Of a stretch of DNA of 64,000 nt, positions 27,695-36,661 are shown in pieces (position 1 is the stretch's first letter; every line of letters starts with the position of its first letter). A program made the translations under genes and the position numbers. The DNA comes from Bradyrhizobium tropiciagri (GTDB taxonomy: Bacteria > Pseudomonadota > Alphaproteobacteria > Rhizobiales > Xanthobacteraceae): assembly GCF_018130545.1 (NCBI RefSeq), contig NZ_JAFCKF010000010.1, positions 62,001-126,000 on the forward strand, read 5' to 3'. The notes beneath the pieces were generated by a model. It was not told the origin of the DNA. It saw only the letters and a list, made by a program, of their open reading frames with translations, and did no database searches.

Positions 27695-27816
27695 CCCCTC
27701 GCCCCGCTCTTGCGGGGAGAGGGTCGGGGTGAGGGGCTGCTTCCACGAGTCAGCCTAGCGGAGAGTCCCCCTCACCCGGCACTACGTGCCGACCTCTCCC
27801 CGCAAGGGGGGCGAGG
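27695..27816. repeat. Dispersed inverted repeat between gor and DUF2059 genes
   Basis: CCCCTCGCCCCGCTCTTGCG at 27695 and its approximate inverse CCCCGCAAGGGGGGCGAGG ending at 27816, with GGTCGGGGTGAGGGG / CCCCCTCACCCGGC inside. It forms nested GC-rich hairpins and belongs to a very common alphaproteobacterial intergenic repeat type. Confidence 0.75.
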
Positions 27817-27823
27817 TAAGCAA

Positions 27824-28360
27824 TCAGATATCCTTGCCGCGCTTTTTCATTTCGGCCTTGAACTGGCCGTTGATGATCACGCCGAACTGCTGCGCCCACT
27901 GCTGCATATATTGCAGCGATCCGTTGATTGCAGTGGGCTCCGCGACCAGCAGCTTCTGGCCGAGCGGCGTCTTGTAGAACGTGACGAGATCCTTCAGCTC
28001 CTGCTCGGAGAACTCGGCGGCGTAGATCTGCGCCATGCCCTCGCCGATCTCCTTCTCGCTGCCGCCGAACTGCTTGGCGACGACCACCGCGACCTCGTCG
28101 AGATCCTTCTGGTAGTTCAGGTATTGCTGGAGCAGACCGGTCTTGGTCTTCTCGATGATGCCGGGAACGGCGCCGTTGTACATCACCGCGACGTTCTTCA
28201 TCGCGAGGATTTCCTTGGCATAGCCAATCGCCGCCGGGGTCGACTGCTTGACCTTCGGCATAGGGGGCAGCTGCGGCTGCTGCGCCATCGCCGGTGCGGT
28301 CGCGAGCGCCAGTCCGACCGCCAGGGTCGCTGCCGACAAAAGTCCCGAAAAACGCTTCAT
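27824..28360 (-). CDS. DUF2059 domain-containing periplasmic protein
   Basis: A 178-residue protein with a signal peptide (MKRFSGLLSAATLAVGLALA, cleavage near AMA-QQ). The DUF2059 core is YAAEFSEQELKDLVTFYKTPLGQKLL, a helical domain widespread in proteobacteria with no assigned activity. It starts 23 bases after the rpiA stop and is probably co-transcribed with it. Confidence 0.88.
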   Translation of the reverse strand: MKRFSGLLSAATLAVGLALATAPAMAQQPQLPPMPKVKQSTPAAIGYAKEILAMKNVAVMYNGAVPGIIEKTKTGLLQQYLNYQKDLDEVAVVVAKQFGGSEKEIGEGMAQIYAAEFSEQELKDLVTFYKTPLGQKLLVAEPTAINGSLQYMQQWAQQFGVIINGQFKAEMKKRGKDI

Positions 28361-28383
28361 TCCAAGTCTCCTTGCTTGCGGCC

Positions 28384-29076
28384 TCATGGCCGTTCAACAA
28401 CCCGAATTCCCTGTGCGCCGGCCAGAACGGCGACGCTGCCAAGCCCGATGAACAGGCCGTGTTCGACCACGCCCGGGATCACGCTGAGCAAACCGGCCAG
28501 ACGCGGCGGGTCGCCGATCCGGCCGAGATGTGCATCGACGATCCAGTGGCCGCCATCGGTGACAAAAGCGTGACCGTCCTTACCCTTGCGGATGATCATT
28601 TCGCCGGACACGCCGGCCTGTGCGAACGTCCGCGCCATCGCGGCCTGGGTCGCGCCGAGCCCGAACGGGATCACCTCGACCGGCAGCGGAAAGCGGCCGA
28701 GCACGTCGACCCATTTGCTGTCGTCGGCGATCACGATCATGCGATCGCTGGCGGCCGCCACGATCTTCTCGCGGAGCAGCGCGCCGCCGCCGCCCTTGAT
28801 CAGGTTGAGCGCCGGATCGATCTCGTCGGCGCCGTCGATGGTGAGGTCGAGATGGTCGACCTCGTCCAGCGTGGTCAGCGGCACGCCGCAGCGGATCGCA
28901 TCCGCGCGGGTCGCCTCCGAGGTCGGCACGCCGATCACCTTCATGCCGGCGCGGACCTTCTCGCCGAGCAGCTCGACGAAATGCTTGGCGGTCGAGCCGG
29001 TGCCGAGGCCGAGCTTCATGCCGTCGCGTACCTCTTCCAGCGCGCGCGCCGCTGCCTGGCGTTTCAGTGCGTCCAT
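28384..29076 (-). CDS. rpiA: Ribose-5-phosphate isomerase A
   Basis: A 230-residue RpiA interconverting ribose 5-phosphate and ribulose 5-phosphate. Motifs: [15 protein letters not shown], the substrate/catalytic region [10 protein letters not shown] with Asp, and [14 protein letters not shown] with the catalytic Glu/Lys. ATG at 29076 ([13 protein letters not shown]) matches the usual N-terminus. Confidence 0.95.
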   Translation of the reverse strand: MDALKRQAAARALEEVRDGMKLGLGTGSTAKHFVELLGEKVRAGMKVIGVPTSEATRADAIRCGVPLTTLDEVDHLDLTIDGADEIDPALNLIKGGGGALLREKIVAAASDRMIVIADDSKWVDVLGRFPLPVEVIPFGLGATQAAMARTFAQAGVSGEMIIRKGKDGHAFVTDGGHWIVDAHLGRIGDPPRLAGLLSVIPGVVEHGLFIGLGSVAVLAGAQGIRVVERP

Positions 29077-29189
29077 GTCCACGTGCCGATAGCCCCTCGG
29101 TTGTCCGTTCCGGGCACGCCATCGGGCGGCCGGCGGGCGCATATCTAGCCTCGATTCACCGGCAGGAATAGCGCCAACCGGACCGGTCT

Positions 29190-30026
29190 TTAGGCCGAAA
29201 CGGCGTCCATCGCGGCCAAAATCGCCGAAAAGCGGTCCTCGACCTCGGCCCGCATGCCGGGATGGGTGAAAATGTAGAACTGGTCGTCGCGGATCGCGGC
29301 CAGCACCTGCGCCGCAACCGTCGCCGGATCGAGACCGGCCTCCAGGCGACGCGCAATCTCGGCGACGATAGCGGCCATCGGGCTGGCCGGATCGAGCTGA
29401 CGCCTCGGGCCGTACTGCTCGGGGCGGTTGCGCCCGCTCTCGCCGATCCGGGTCCGCACATAGCTCGGACAGAGCACGCTGACGCCGATCCCGAGCGGCT
29501 TGAGTTGCATGGCCAGCCCTTCGGACAGGCTGACGACGGCGAACTTGGTCGCCGAATACGGGCTCAGGCCAAGCCCGGCATTCATCCCGGCCATCGACGC
29601 CGTGTTGACGATATGGCCGCCCTCATGGTGCGCGCGGATATGCGGCAGGAAGCTCCTGATGCCGTGCACGACGCCCATCAGATTGACGTCGATCACCCAG
29701 CGCCAGTCGTCGACCGAGATCTGGTCGATGCCACCACCGCCGGCGACGCCGGCATTGTTGCAGACGACATGAACCTTGTTGAACGCGTCGAACGATGCCT
29801 TCGCTGCGTGGTCGACGCTTGCGGGATCGGCAACGTTGCAGACCACGCCACGGACATCCGCGCCGCTGGCGCGCAGCGCGTCGACAGCCTTGTCGAGAGC
29901 GCCGGTTTCGATGTCGGCGAGCATCACCTTCATGCCCTCGCGGGCGAAGGCGGTTGCCATGGCCAGTCCGATTCCACTGGCCCCACCCGTGACAAAAGCA
30001 GCCTTTCCGGCAAGTTCCCGCACCAC
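29190..30026 (-). CDS. SDR family oxidoreductase
   Basis: A 278-residue classical [15 protein letters not shown] cofactor loop, CNNAG, catalytic Ser in NTASMAG and YSATK. The first codon is GTG at 30026 preceded by GGGAGG, seven bases away, which supports this start. It is similar in pattern to the SDRs that act on steroids, fatty acyl or cyclic alcohols; the substrate is unknown. It is divergent from the phosphatase gene. Confidence 0.9.
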   Translation of the reverse strand: MVRELAGKAAFVTGGASGIGLAMATAFAREGMKVMLADIETGALDKAVDALRASGADVRGVVCNVADPASVDHAAKASFDAFNKVHVVCNNAGVAGGGGIDQISVDDWRWVIDVNLMGVVHGIRSFLPHIRAHHEGGHIVNTASMAGMNAGLGLSPYSATKFAVVSLSEGLAMQLKPLGIGVSVLCPSYVRTRIGESGRNRPEQYGPRRQLDPASPMAAIVAEIARRLEAGLDPATVAAQVLAAIRDDQFYIFTHPGMRAEVEDRFSAILAAMDAVSA

Positions 30027-30097
30027 AGCCTCCCTTTTTTGCCAAACCCTAGCATCTTCGCTTGCATCGTGCCGCGCTGCCCGATAGCCAGAAGCAG

Positions 30098-30778
30098 ATG
30101 TCCGCCTCCTCTCCCCCCATCATTGTGTTCGATCTCGACGGCACGCTGGTCGATACCGCGCCCGACCTGATCAGCGCGCTGAATTACGTGCTCGACCGCG
30201 AGGGCCTGGCGCCGGTGCCGCTGGCGGCGGCCCGCAACATGATCGGCGCCGGTGCGCGCAAGCTGCTGGAACGGGGGCTCGAGGTGGACGGCCGCACGGT
30301 CAGCGTCGGCGATCTCGACCGCCTGACCAAGGATTTCGTCGATTTCTATGCCGAGCACATCGCCGACGGCTCGCGCCCGTTCGACGGGCTCGAAGCCGCG
30401 CTCGACCAGCTCGCCGCCAAGGGCCATCGCTTTGCGGTGTGCACCAACAAGCTGGAGTGGCTGTCCAAGCTCTTGCTCGACCGGCTCGGCCTGACGCCGC
30501 GCTTTGCCGCGATCTGCGGCCAGGACACGTTCGGCGTCGCCAAGCCCGACCCGGCGTTCCTGCGCGAGACGGTCGCCCGCGCCGGCGGCCGCCTGCCCGG
30601 CGCCATCATGGTCGGCGATGCCGGCCCCGATGTCGGCGTCGCCCGGCGTGCCAGCGTCCCGGTGATCGGTGTCGATTTCGGCTATACCGACGTCCCGATG
30701 ACCGAGCTGAAGCCGGACCGGCTGATCAGCCATATGCGCGATCTGCCGGACGCCGTCGCCGCCCTGATCGCGGCATAA
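30098..30778 (+). CDS. gph: Phosphoglycolate phosphatase (HAD family)
   Basis: A 226-residue HAD hydrolase: motif I FDLDGTLVDTAPDL, motif II TNK, motif III KPDPAFL and motif IV GDAGPDVGVARRA. It dephosphorylates 2-phosphoglycolate arising from DNA repair or oxygenase activity. The start at 30098 (MSASSPPIIVFDLDG) is preferred to a TTG at 30062. Confidence 0.88.
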   Translation: MSASSPPIIVFDLDGTLVDTAPDLISALNYVLDREGLAPVPLAAARNMIGAGARKLLERGLEVDGRTVSVGDLDRLTKDFVDFYAEHIADGSRPFDGLEAALDQLAAKGHRFAVCTNKLEWLSKLLLDRLGLTPRFAAICGQDTFGVAKPDPAFLRETVARAGGRLPGAIMVGDAGPDVGVARRASVPVIGVDFGYTDVPMTELKPDRLISHMRDLPDAVAALIAA

Positions 30779-30938
30779 GCTTTAGGCAACATACTGATAT
30801 CGCTTGGCAATATTTTGCTATGCGATTTTGCTGTTAACCATCCTTTAGCGAGCGGGCCTACCCCTGTTGCGCCTCTGTTCCGACGCTCCTATGGTCGGCG
30901 CGGGGATTGTGGCTGATTGCCGCAGTAGAGTGTGGATC

Positions 30939-31433
30939 ATGCATCGTATCATCGTGATTGCGGCCGCCGGGCTGAGCCTGGCGGGCTGCTCGTCCTTCTC
31001 ATTGGATTCGTTCAAGTCGGCGCCGCCGCCGATGCAGGTGCAACTGGACTCTGCGCCGCAGGGCGCCGATGCCGTGACCTCGCTCGGACCGGGCTGCAAG
31101 ACGCCCTGCTCGGTGTCGGTCCCGACGCCGGAAACCAACTTCACCGTCACCTTCAACATGCCGAAGTTCCAGCCGGCGACGGTGCCGGTGACCGTAACCC
31201 GCACGCCGGGCGACTTCGCGAGCCCGGCCACCACTACGCTCGATCCGAGCCCGGTGTTCGCCGAACTGCAACCCGCCGGCCCGCCGCCGCGCGCGCACAA
31301 GGCGATGCGGCCCAAAAAGAAGAAGCCGAAGCCGGCTGCCGCTGCGGCTCCTGCTGCTGCTCCGGACGCCGCGTTCCCCGCCCCGGCCGCGGCGCCGCCG
31401 GCCGCAGCGCCAGCGCCAGCGCCGACGCGCTAG
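30939..31433 (+). CDS. Hypothetical lipoprotein
   Basis: A 164-residue protein. Residues 1-20 form a lipoprotein signal with lipobox LAGC (Cys near residue 19). The central part (VQLDSAPQGADAVTSLGPGC) resembles PEGA-like or peptidoglycan-associated small lipoproteins with CKTPCSVSVPTP. The C-terminus is KKKKPK followed by an Ala/Pro-rich low-complexity tail. A near-CtrA sequence lies upstream at 30834-30848. A strong terminator follows. Confidence 0.78.
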   Translation: MHRIIVIAAAGLSLAGCSSFSLDSFKSAPPPMQVQLDSAPQGADAVTSLGPGCKTPCSVSVPTPETNFTVTFNMPKFQPATVPVTVTRTPGDFASPATTTLDPSPVFAELQPAGPPPRAHKAMRPKKKKPKPAAAAAPAAAPDAAFPAPAAAPPAAAPAPAPTR

Positions 31434-31460
31434 GTCCGCGCCAGATTTGCACTGCACAAG

Positions 31461-31485
31461 AACCCGGCCGCAAAGCCGGGTTTTT
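31461..31485 (+). terminator. Rho-independent terminator after lipoprotein gene
   Basis: Stem AACCCGGC (31461-31468) with GCCGGGTT (31475-31482), 6-base loop CGCAAA, followed by further T (five T in all from 31481). It lies 28 bases after the stop codon. Confidence 0.88.
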
Positions 31486-31673
31486 GGTTCTGGTGGAGAC
31501 ACATCGGCGATTGCGATCATGCATCACGCGATATGGCTCACCTATCGCATTGCGATTGACGTTGCATGTTGCTGATCATCCCATGCATCATCCCTAGGGA
31601 CGCATTGTGACAACCTGCCAACATGCATAGATTGTGCGTGCCGCAGCCGATCACGACGCGGCGCGCAGGGAAC

Positions 31674-31699
31674 TGGTTGCAGCACTTTGGTTGCAGCAC
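31674..31699. repeat. Tandem 12-bp repeat upstream of moaA
   Basis: TGGTTGCAGCAC occurs at 31674-31685 and again at 31688-31699, separated by TT. It ends 21 bases before the moaA ATG, overlapping the likely leader. It could be a regulator site or a replication slip. No molybdenum-cofactor riboswitch consensus is recognised in 31486-31720. Confidence 0.5.
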
Positions 31700-31720
31700 A
31701 TTGGCTGAAGGCCGGGTTGA

Positions 31721-32755
31721 ATGAACGTCTCAACGCAAGCGCATTCCGACACGCTGTTTCGTCCGATGACCGACCCGTTCGGCCGGACCATCCGTTATCT
31801 GCGCGTCTCCGTCACCGACCGCTGCGACCTGCGCTGCTTCTACTGCATGTCGGAGGACATGACGTTCCTGCCCAAGGCCGACCTGCTGACCCTCGAAGAG
31901 CTCGACCGGCTCTGCTCGGCCTTTGTCGCGAAGGGCGTGCGCAAGATCCGCCTCACCGGCGGCGAGCCGCTGGTCCGCCGCAACGTCATGGGCCTGGTGC
32001 GCTCGCTGTCGCGGCATCTGACCACCGGCGCGCTCGACGAATTGACGCTGACCACCAACGGCTCGCAGCTCGCCCGCTTCGCCCAGGAGCTGGCCGATTG
32101 CGGCGTGCGCCGGGTCAACGTCTCGCTCGACACGCTGGACCCGGCCAAGTTCCGGGCCATCACCCGCTGGGGTGATATCGACAAGGTGTTGTCGGGCATT
32201 GAGGCGGCGCGGTCGGCCGGGCTCGCGGTCAAGATCAACGCAGTCGCGCTGAAGAACATGAACGAGGACGAGATCCCCGCGCTGATGGAATGGGCGCACG
32301 GCAAGGGCATGGGCCTCACCTTGATCGAGGTGATGCCGATGGGCGATATCGGCGAAGGCCGGATCGATCAGTACGTGCCGCTGTCGCTGCTGCGCGCGCG
32401 GCTCGAGAAGCACTACACGCTGACCGATCTCGCCGACGACACCGGCGGCCCTGCCCGCTATGTCCGGGTCGCCGAGACCGGCGGCAAGCTCGGCTTCATC
32501 ACGCCGATGACTCACAATTTCTGCGAGTCCTGCAACCGGGTGCGGATCACCTGCACCGGCACGCTGCACACCTGCCTCGGCCACGAGGACGCTTCCGACC
32601 TGCGCCGGCCGCTGCGCGCCTCCGACAACAACGACCTGCTCTCTGCGGCGATCGACCGCGCCATCGGGCTGAAGCCGAAGGGGCACGATTTCATCATCGA
32701 CCGCCGCCACAACCGCCCGAGCGTCAGCCGCCACATGAGCGTCACCGGCGGCTAG
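31721..32755 (+). CDS. moaA: GTP 3',8-cyclase (molybdenum cofactor biosynthesis)
   Basis: A 344-residue radical SAM enzyme, first step of molybdopterin synthesis. The N-terminal cluster motif is CDLRCFYCM (CxxxCxxC); the second [4Fe-4S] site is in [11 protein letters not shown]...C near the C-terminus; the chain ends with the conserved Gly-Gly needed for activity (SVTGG). The start at 31721 is used; a second ATG at 31766 (MTDPF) is possible. No other moa genes are in the window. Confidence 0.95.
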   Translation: MNVSTQAHSDTLFRPMTDPFGRTIRYLRVSVTDRCDLRCFYCMSEDMTFLPKADLLTLEELDRLCSAFVAKGVRKIRLTGGEPLVRRNVMGLVRSLSRHLTTGALDELTLTTNGSQLARFAQELADCGVRRVNVSLDTLDPAKFRAITRWGDIDKVLSGIEAARSAGLAVKINAVALKNMNEDEIPALMEWAHGKGMGLTLIEVMPMGDIGEGRIDQYVPLSLLRARLEKHYTLTDLADDTGGPARYVRVAETGGKLGFITPMTHNFCESCNRVRITCTGTLHTCLGHEDASDLRRPLRASDNNDLLSAAIDRAIGLKPKGHDFIIDRRHNRPSVSRHMSVTGG

Positions 32756-32818
32756 ACTCCGTAGCTTCCCGGGCACCTTTGCCGCTCCCGTTTTACCAAG
32801 GCGGGACAACGGTTTGCC

Positions 32819-32854
32819 GCGCCGTCAATTTGCCCATTTTCCGATTGACGGCGC
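32819..32854. promoter_or_regulatory. 11-bp perfect dyad upstream of TRAP transporter genes
   Basis: GCGCCGTCAAT (32819-32829) is matched by ATTGACGGCGC (32844-32854) with a 14-base spacer. It lies 64 bases after moaA and about 237 before the TRAP small-permease start. It may be an operator or a moaA terminator without T run. The rest of the 32756-33090 gap holds no gene that I can support. Confidence 0.4.
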
Positions 32855-33090
32855 TACACGGCGCTGATTTGGTGCCTCAGCTTTCACGCTAGTCTGGCCG
32901 GATAGGCCGTTGCCTCCCGTCGGCTCCCGCCGACGATCCGGCAGCCAAGAACGGCGGAAGCGGATTTCGGGGGAGGATGAACGTTTGCAACTGCTCCTGA
33001 AGGTGAGCCGTGGCTCCGTGCGCATGTGCGCGGCGGCCAGATGATGCTTGAAATATTCGGCGCGCCGGTGGCGCGGCCACGGAGATCTTG

Positions 33091-33630
33091 ATGCGCCCAT
33101 TGTTGGCACTCAGTACGGCCATCGACCGACTGAACGAGAAGATCGGCTACGTCTGCAATCTGCTCGTGCTGATCGCCTGCCTGGTCAGCGCCGGCAATGC
33201 CATGATCCGCTACGCTTTCAGCTACTCCTCGAACGGCTGGCTCGAGGCGCAGTGGTACATGTTCGCGATCCTCGTGATGTTCGGCGCCTCCTACACCTTC
33301 AAGCGCAACGAGCACGTCCGCGTCGAGATCCTCTACCTGATGCTGTCTGAGCGCGGCCAGCTCTGGCTCGACATGATCGGCACCCTGTTCTTCCTGATCC
33401 CGGCCTGCCTCTTGCTCGCCTATCTGTCCTGGCCGTTCTTCTACCAGGCCTATGCGGTCGGCGAGATGAGCGGCAATGCCGGCGGCCTGCTGCGCTGGCC
33501 GATCAAGTTCGTTATCCCGTCCGGCTTCGTGATGCTTGCGTTGCAAGGCGTCTCAGAGGTGATCAAGCGGATCGCCGCGCTGCAGGGCTATGTGACCATC
33601 GACGCGAAGTATGAGAGGCCGACGCAATGA
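33091..33630 (+). CDS. TRAP transporter small permease (DctQ/TakQ type)
   Basis: A 179-residue protein with four membrane segments: residues 25-45, 50-70, 92-115 and 140-160. The pattern LEAQWYMFAILVMFGASYTFKRNEHVRVEI is typical of the small subunit of tripartite ATP-independent transporters. Start at ATG 33091 with GGAGAT seven bases upstream. Its stop overlaps the large subunit start (ATGA, 33627-33630). Confidence 0.9.
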   Translation: MRPLLALSTAIDRLNEKIGYVCNLLVLIACLVSAGNAMIRYAFSYSSNGWLEAQWYMFAILVMFGASYTFKRNEHVRVEILYLMLSERGQLWLDMIGTLFFLIPACLLLAYLSWPFFYQAYAVGEMSGNAGGLLRWPIKFVIPSGFVMLALQGVSEVIKRIAALQGYVTIDAKYERPTQ

Positions 33631-35228
33631 TCACGCTGGAGATGATGCCGCCGCTGATGTTCGGCGGCCTGATCATTGCGATGCTGATCGGCTATCCGGT
33701 GGCGTTCACGCTCGCCGCGGTCGGTCTGTCGTTCGGGTTCCTCTCGATCTATCTCGGCTTCTTCGATCTCAACTTCCTGCAGGCGATCCCGGGCCGCATC
33801 TTCGGCAGCGTGCTGTCCAACGAGCTCCTGCTCGCGATCCCGTTCTTCACCTTCATGGGCGCGATATTGGAGCGATGCGGACTCGCCGAGGACATGCTGG
33901 ATTCGATGGGCCAGCTGTTCGGCCCGATCCGCGGCGGCCTCGGCTATTCCGTGATCATCGTCGGCTTCATCCTCGGCGCCATCACCGGCACGGTGGCGGC
34001 ACAGGTGATCGCGATGGCGCTGATCTCGATGCCGGTGATGATCCGCTACGGCTACAACATCCGCTACATCACCGGCGTGCTCGCCGCTTCCGGCACCATC
34101 ACGCAACTTGTCCCTCCCTCTCTCGTCCTGATCGTGCTCGCCGACCAGCTCGGCAAGTCGGTCGGCGACATGTATCTCGGCGCCTGGGGCCCGTCGGTGT
34201 TCCAGATCCTGCTGTTCGCCGGCTACACCTTCCTGCTCGGCGTCTTCAAGCCGAGCCATGTGCCGGCGGTGCCGATCGAGGCGCGCACGCTGACCGGCTG
34301 GGCGCTGTGGAAGAAGTGCCTGCTCGGCATCATCCCGTCCGCAGTGCTGATCTTCGTCGTGCTCGGCACCATGATGATGGGCCTTGCGACCCCGACGGAA
34401 GCCGGCGCCATGGGCGCGGTCGGCGCCATCGTGCTCGCCGCCATCCACCACAAGGACTTCAGCGCTACCGGGCGCAAGATGCTGATCGCAGGCGTGATCG
34501 CCGGCGGCATCGGCACCATTATCGCGATGCTCTACACCGAGAACCTGATCTTCAAGCTCGCCTTCGCGATCACCTATGTCGCGGTGGTCTGGATCTGCCT
34601 CGAGGCCGTAAGGATCCCGGACCTGCGCGACCTGATCAAGCAGGGCTACGAGACCACCATGCGCATCACCTGCATGGTCACCTTCATCCTGATCGGCTCG
34701 ACCTGCTTCTCGGTGGTGTTCCTCGGCGTGTCCGGCGGCACCTGGCTGGAGCACCACCTGACCTCGCTGCCGGGCGGCGTCTGGGGCTTCCTGATCTTCA
34801 TCAACCTCTTCATCTTCTTCCTGGCGTTCTTCCTCGATTTCTTCGAGATCGCCTTCATCATCCTGCCGATGATCGCGCCGATCGCGCAGAAGGTGCTGGC
34901 GCCGGTGGTCGGTCCCGACGCGGCGCTGATCTGGTTCGGCGTGATGCTCTGCGTCAACATGCAGACCTCGTTCCTGCATCCGCCGTTCGGCTTCGCGCTG
35001 TTCTATCTGCGCGGCGTGGCGCCGAAGGAAGTGAAGAGCTCCGACATCTACTGGGGCGCGATGCCCTGGATCGGGCTGCAGGCGATCATGGTGGCGCTGG
35101 TGATCGCATTCCCCGTCGTCGTCACCGGACTGCTCGACAAGCCGCTCGACGTCGACCTCAACAAGGTCAAGATCGAGGTGCCGCAGATCGATCTGCCGCC
35201 GCTCGATTTCGGGCAACCGAAGCAATAG
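33627..35228 (+). CDS. TRAP transporter large permease (DctM/TakM type)
   Basis: A 533-residue ion-coupled permease subunit, longer than the usual 425-residue DctM because of an extra membrane stretch in the middle (about residues 290-350). Conserved parts: ALISMPVMIRYGYNIRYITGVLAASGTITQLVPPSL and the C-terminal AFFLDFFEIAFIILPMIAPI. The size fits the TakM type used for 2-oxo acids. No binding protein follows; the nearest DctP-type genes are the TakP-like pair at 46.6-49.1 kb. Confidence 0.9.
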   Translation: MITLEMMPPLMFGGLIIAMLIGYPVAFTLAAVGLSFGFLSIYLGFFDLNFLQAIPGRIFGSVLSNELLLAIPFFTFMGAILERCGLAEDMLDSMGQLFGPIRGGLGYSVIIVGFILGAITGTVAAQVIAMALISMPVMIRYGYNIRYITGVLAASGTITQLVPPSLVLIVLADQLGKSVGDMYLGAWGPSVFQILLFAGYTFLLGVFKPSHVPAVPIEARTLTGWALWKKCLLGIIPSAVLIFVVLGTMMMGLATPTEAGAMGAVGAIVLAAIHHKDFSATGRKMLIAGVIAGGIGTIIAMLYTENLIFKLAFAITYVAVVWICLEAVRIPDLRDLIKQGYETTMRITCMVTFILIGSTCFSVVFLGVSGGTWLEHHLTSLPGGVWGFLIFINLFIFFLAFFLDFFEIAFIILPMIAPIAQKVLAPVVGPDAALIWFGVMLCVNMQTSFLHPPFGFALFYLRGVAPKEVKSSDIYWGAMPWIGLQAIMVALVIAFPVVVTGLLDKPLDVDLNKVKIEVPQIDLPPLDFGQPKQ

Positions 35229-35345
35229 CCGGCGTCAGTTGCTTCGGCGTGCCTTGCGCAAGCGGGGCACGCTGGAACCGTTGACGGCGGCGTCGAGTCC
35301 TGTGAAGGGGATAGGGATCGTCCTCCAACTCACAGACCGCTGCTC

Positions 35346-36635
35346 ATGCCCCAACCGCATCCCGCCCGCTCGTTCGTTCGCCCGCTCGCCGTATCGCTCG
35401 GCATGGTGTTTGCCGCTGCCGTGGCGCATGCGGAGCCGGCAGCCGACCTTCGCGCGCTGGCACAGCAGGAGCAGCAGCCGCTGCTCGACACCCTGCGCGA
35501 CCTCGTGCAGATCGAATCCGGCAGCAAGGACATCGAGGGCCTCAACCAGATCGCCACGCGTATCGCCGGCCAGCTCAAGCAGCTCGGCGGCACCGTGGAT
35601 ATCCTGCAAACGACCGACATCTATCGCCTGGACGATACGCCGGAGAAGATCGGCCCGGCCGTGCAGGCGGTCTTCAAGGGCACCGGCAGCGCCAAGATCA
35701 TGCTGATCGCGCATATGGACACGGTGTATCTCAAGGGCATGCTGAAGGACCAACCCTTCCGCGTCGATGGCGACAAGGCCTACGGCCTCGGCATCGCCGA
35801 CGACAAGCAGGGCATCGCCACCATCCTCCACAGCGTGGCGCTGCTGCAGAAGCTCAACTTCAAGGACTATGGCACGCTCACGGTGCTGATCAACGGCGAC
35901 GAGGAGATCTCTTCGCCCGGCTGGCGCTCAACCATCACCCGCCTCGCCGCCGAGCAGGATGCCGTGTTCTCGTTCGAAGGCAGCGACGCCAGCGGCACGC
36001 TCCGCCTCGCCACCAGCGGCATCGGCTCGGCCTACCTCACGGTGCACGGCAAGTCGTCGCATGCGGGCGCACGGCCTGAAGGCGGTGTGAATGCGCTCTA
36101 TGAGCTGTCGCACCAGGTCCTGCAGATGAAGGACCTGTCGAAGCCCGAACAGGGCCTGAAGCTGAACTGGACGGTGTCGAAGTCCGGCACCAACCGCAAC
36201 GTGATCCCCGCCGAAGCCACCGCCCAGGCCGACGCGCGTGCGCTCAAGGTGTCCGACTTCGACGAGCTCGAGACGGCGCTGCAGGACAAGATCAAGACCC
36301 GCCTGCTGCCCGACTCCAAGGTCGAGGTGAAGTTCGAGATACGCCGCCCGCCGCTCGAGGCCACCGACGCCTCGCGTCGCGTCGCCGGCCACGGCAAGAC
36401 GATCTACCAGGAACTGGGCATGCCGCTGAACGTGGCCGAGAGGGCCACCGGCGGCGGCACCGATGCCGCCTTTGCCGCTCTCAAGACCAAGGGAGCCGTG
36501 GTCGAAGGCATGGGCCTCTCCGGCTTCGGCGCGCACTCCAACGATGCCGAATATGTGCAGCTCAACAGCATCGTGCCGCGACTGTATCTGACCACGCGCA
36601 TGGTCATGGACCTGTCCGACGGCAAAGTGAAATAG
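35346..36635 (+). CDS. Secreted M20 family metallopeptidase (glutamate carboxypeptidase-like)
   Basis: A 429-residue dizinc peptidase with a signal peptide (LAVSLGMVFAAAVAHAEP, cleavage near residue 29). Zinc ligands: AHMDTVY (His-x-Asp), GLGIADDKQG (bridging Asp), NGDEEISS (catalytic Glu and ligand Glu), and a C-terminal GFGAHSNDAEYV with the last His. A dimerisation domain sits at about residues 210-330. It resembles carboxypeptidase G2, removing C-terminal glutamate in the periplasm. Confidence 0.9.
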   Translation: MPQPHPARSFVRPLAVSLGMVFAAAVAHAEPAADLRALAQQEQQPLLDTLRDLVQIESGSKDIEGLNQIATRIAGQLKQLGGTVDILQTTDIYRLDDTPEKIGPAVQAVFKGTGSAKIMLIAHMDTVYLKGMLKDQPFRVDGDKAYGLGIADDKQGIATILHSVALLQKLNFKDYGTLTVLINGDEEISSPGWRSTITRLAAEQDAVFSFEGSDASGTLRLATSGIGSAYLTVHGKSSHAGARPEGGVNALYELSHQVLQMKDLSKPEQGLKLNWTVSKSGTNRNVIPAEATAQADARALKVSDFDELETALQDKIKTRLLPDSKVEVKFEIRRPPLEATDASRRVAGHGKTIYQELGMPLNVAERATGGGTDAAFAALKTKGAVVEGMGLSGFGAHSNDAEYVQLNSIVPRLYLTTRMVMDLSDGKVK

Positions 36636-36661
36636 GCCCGCAGCACGGGATCGCAAGGCTC

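Noticed and set aside
31486-31720. Molybdenum-cofactor riboswitch before moaA
   Set aside because: I see none of the conserved segments that I would expect for that class; only a small tandem repeat.
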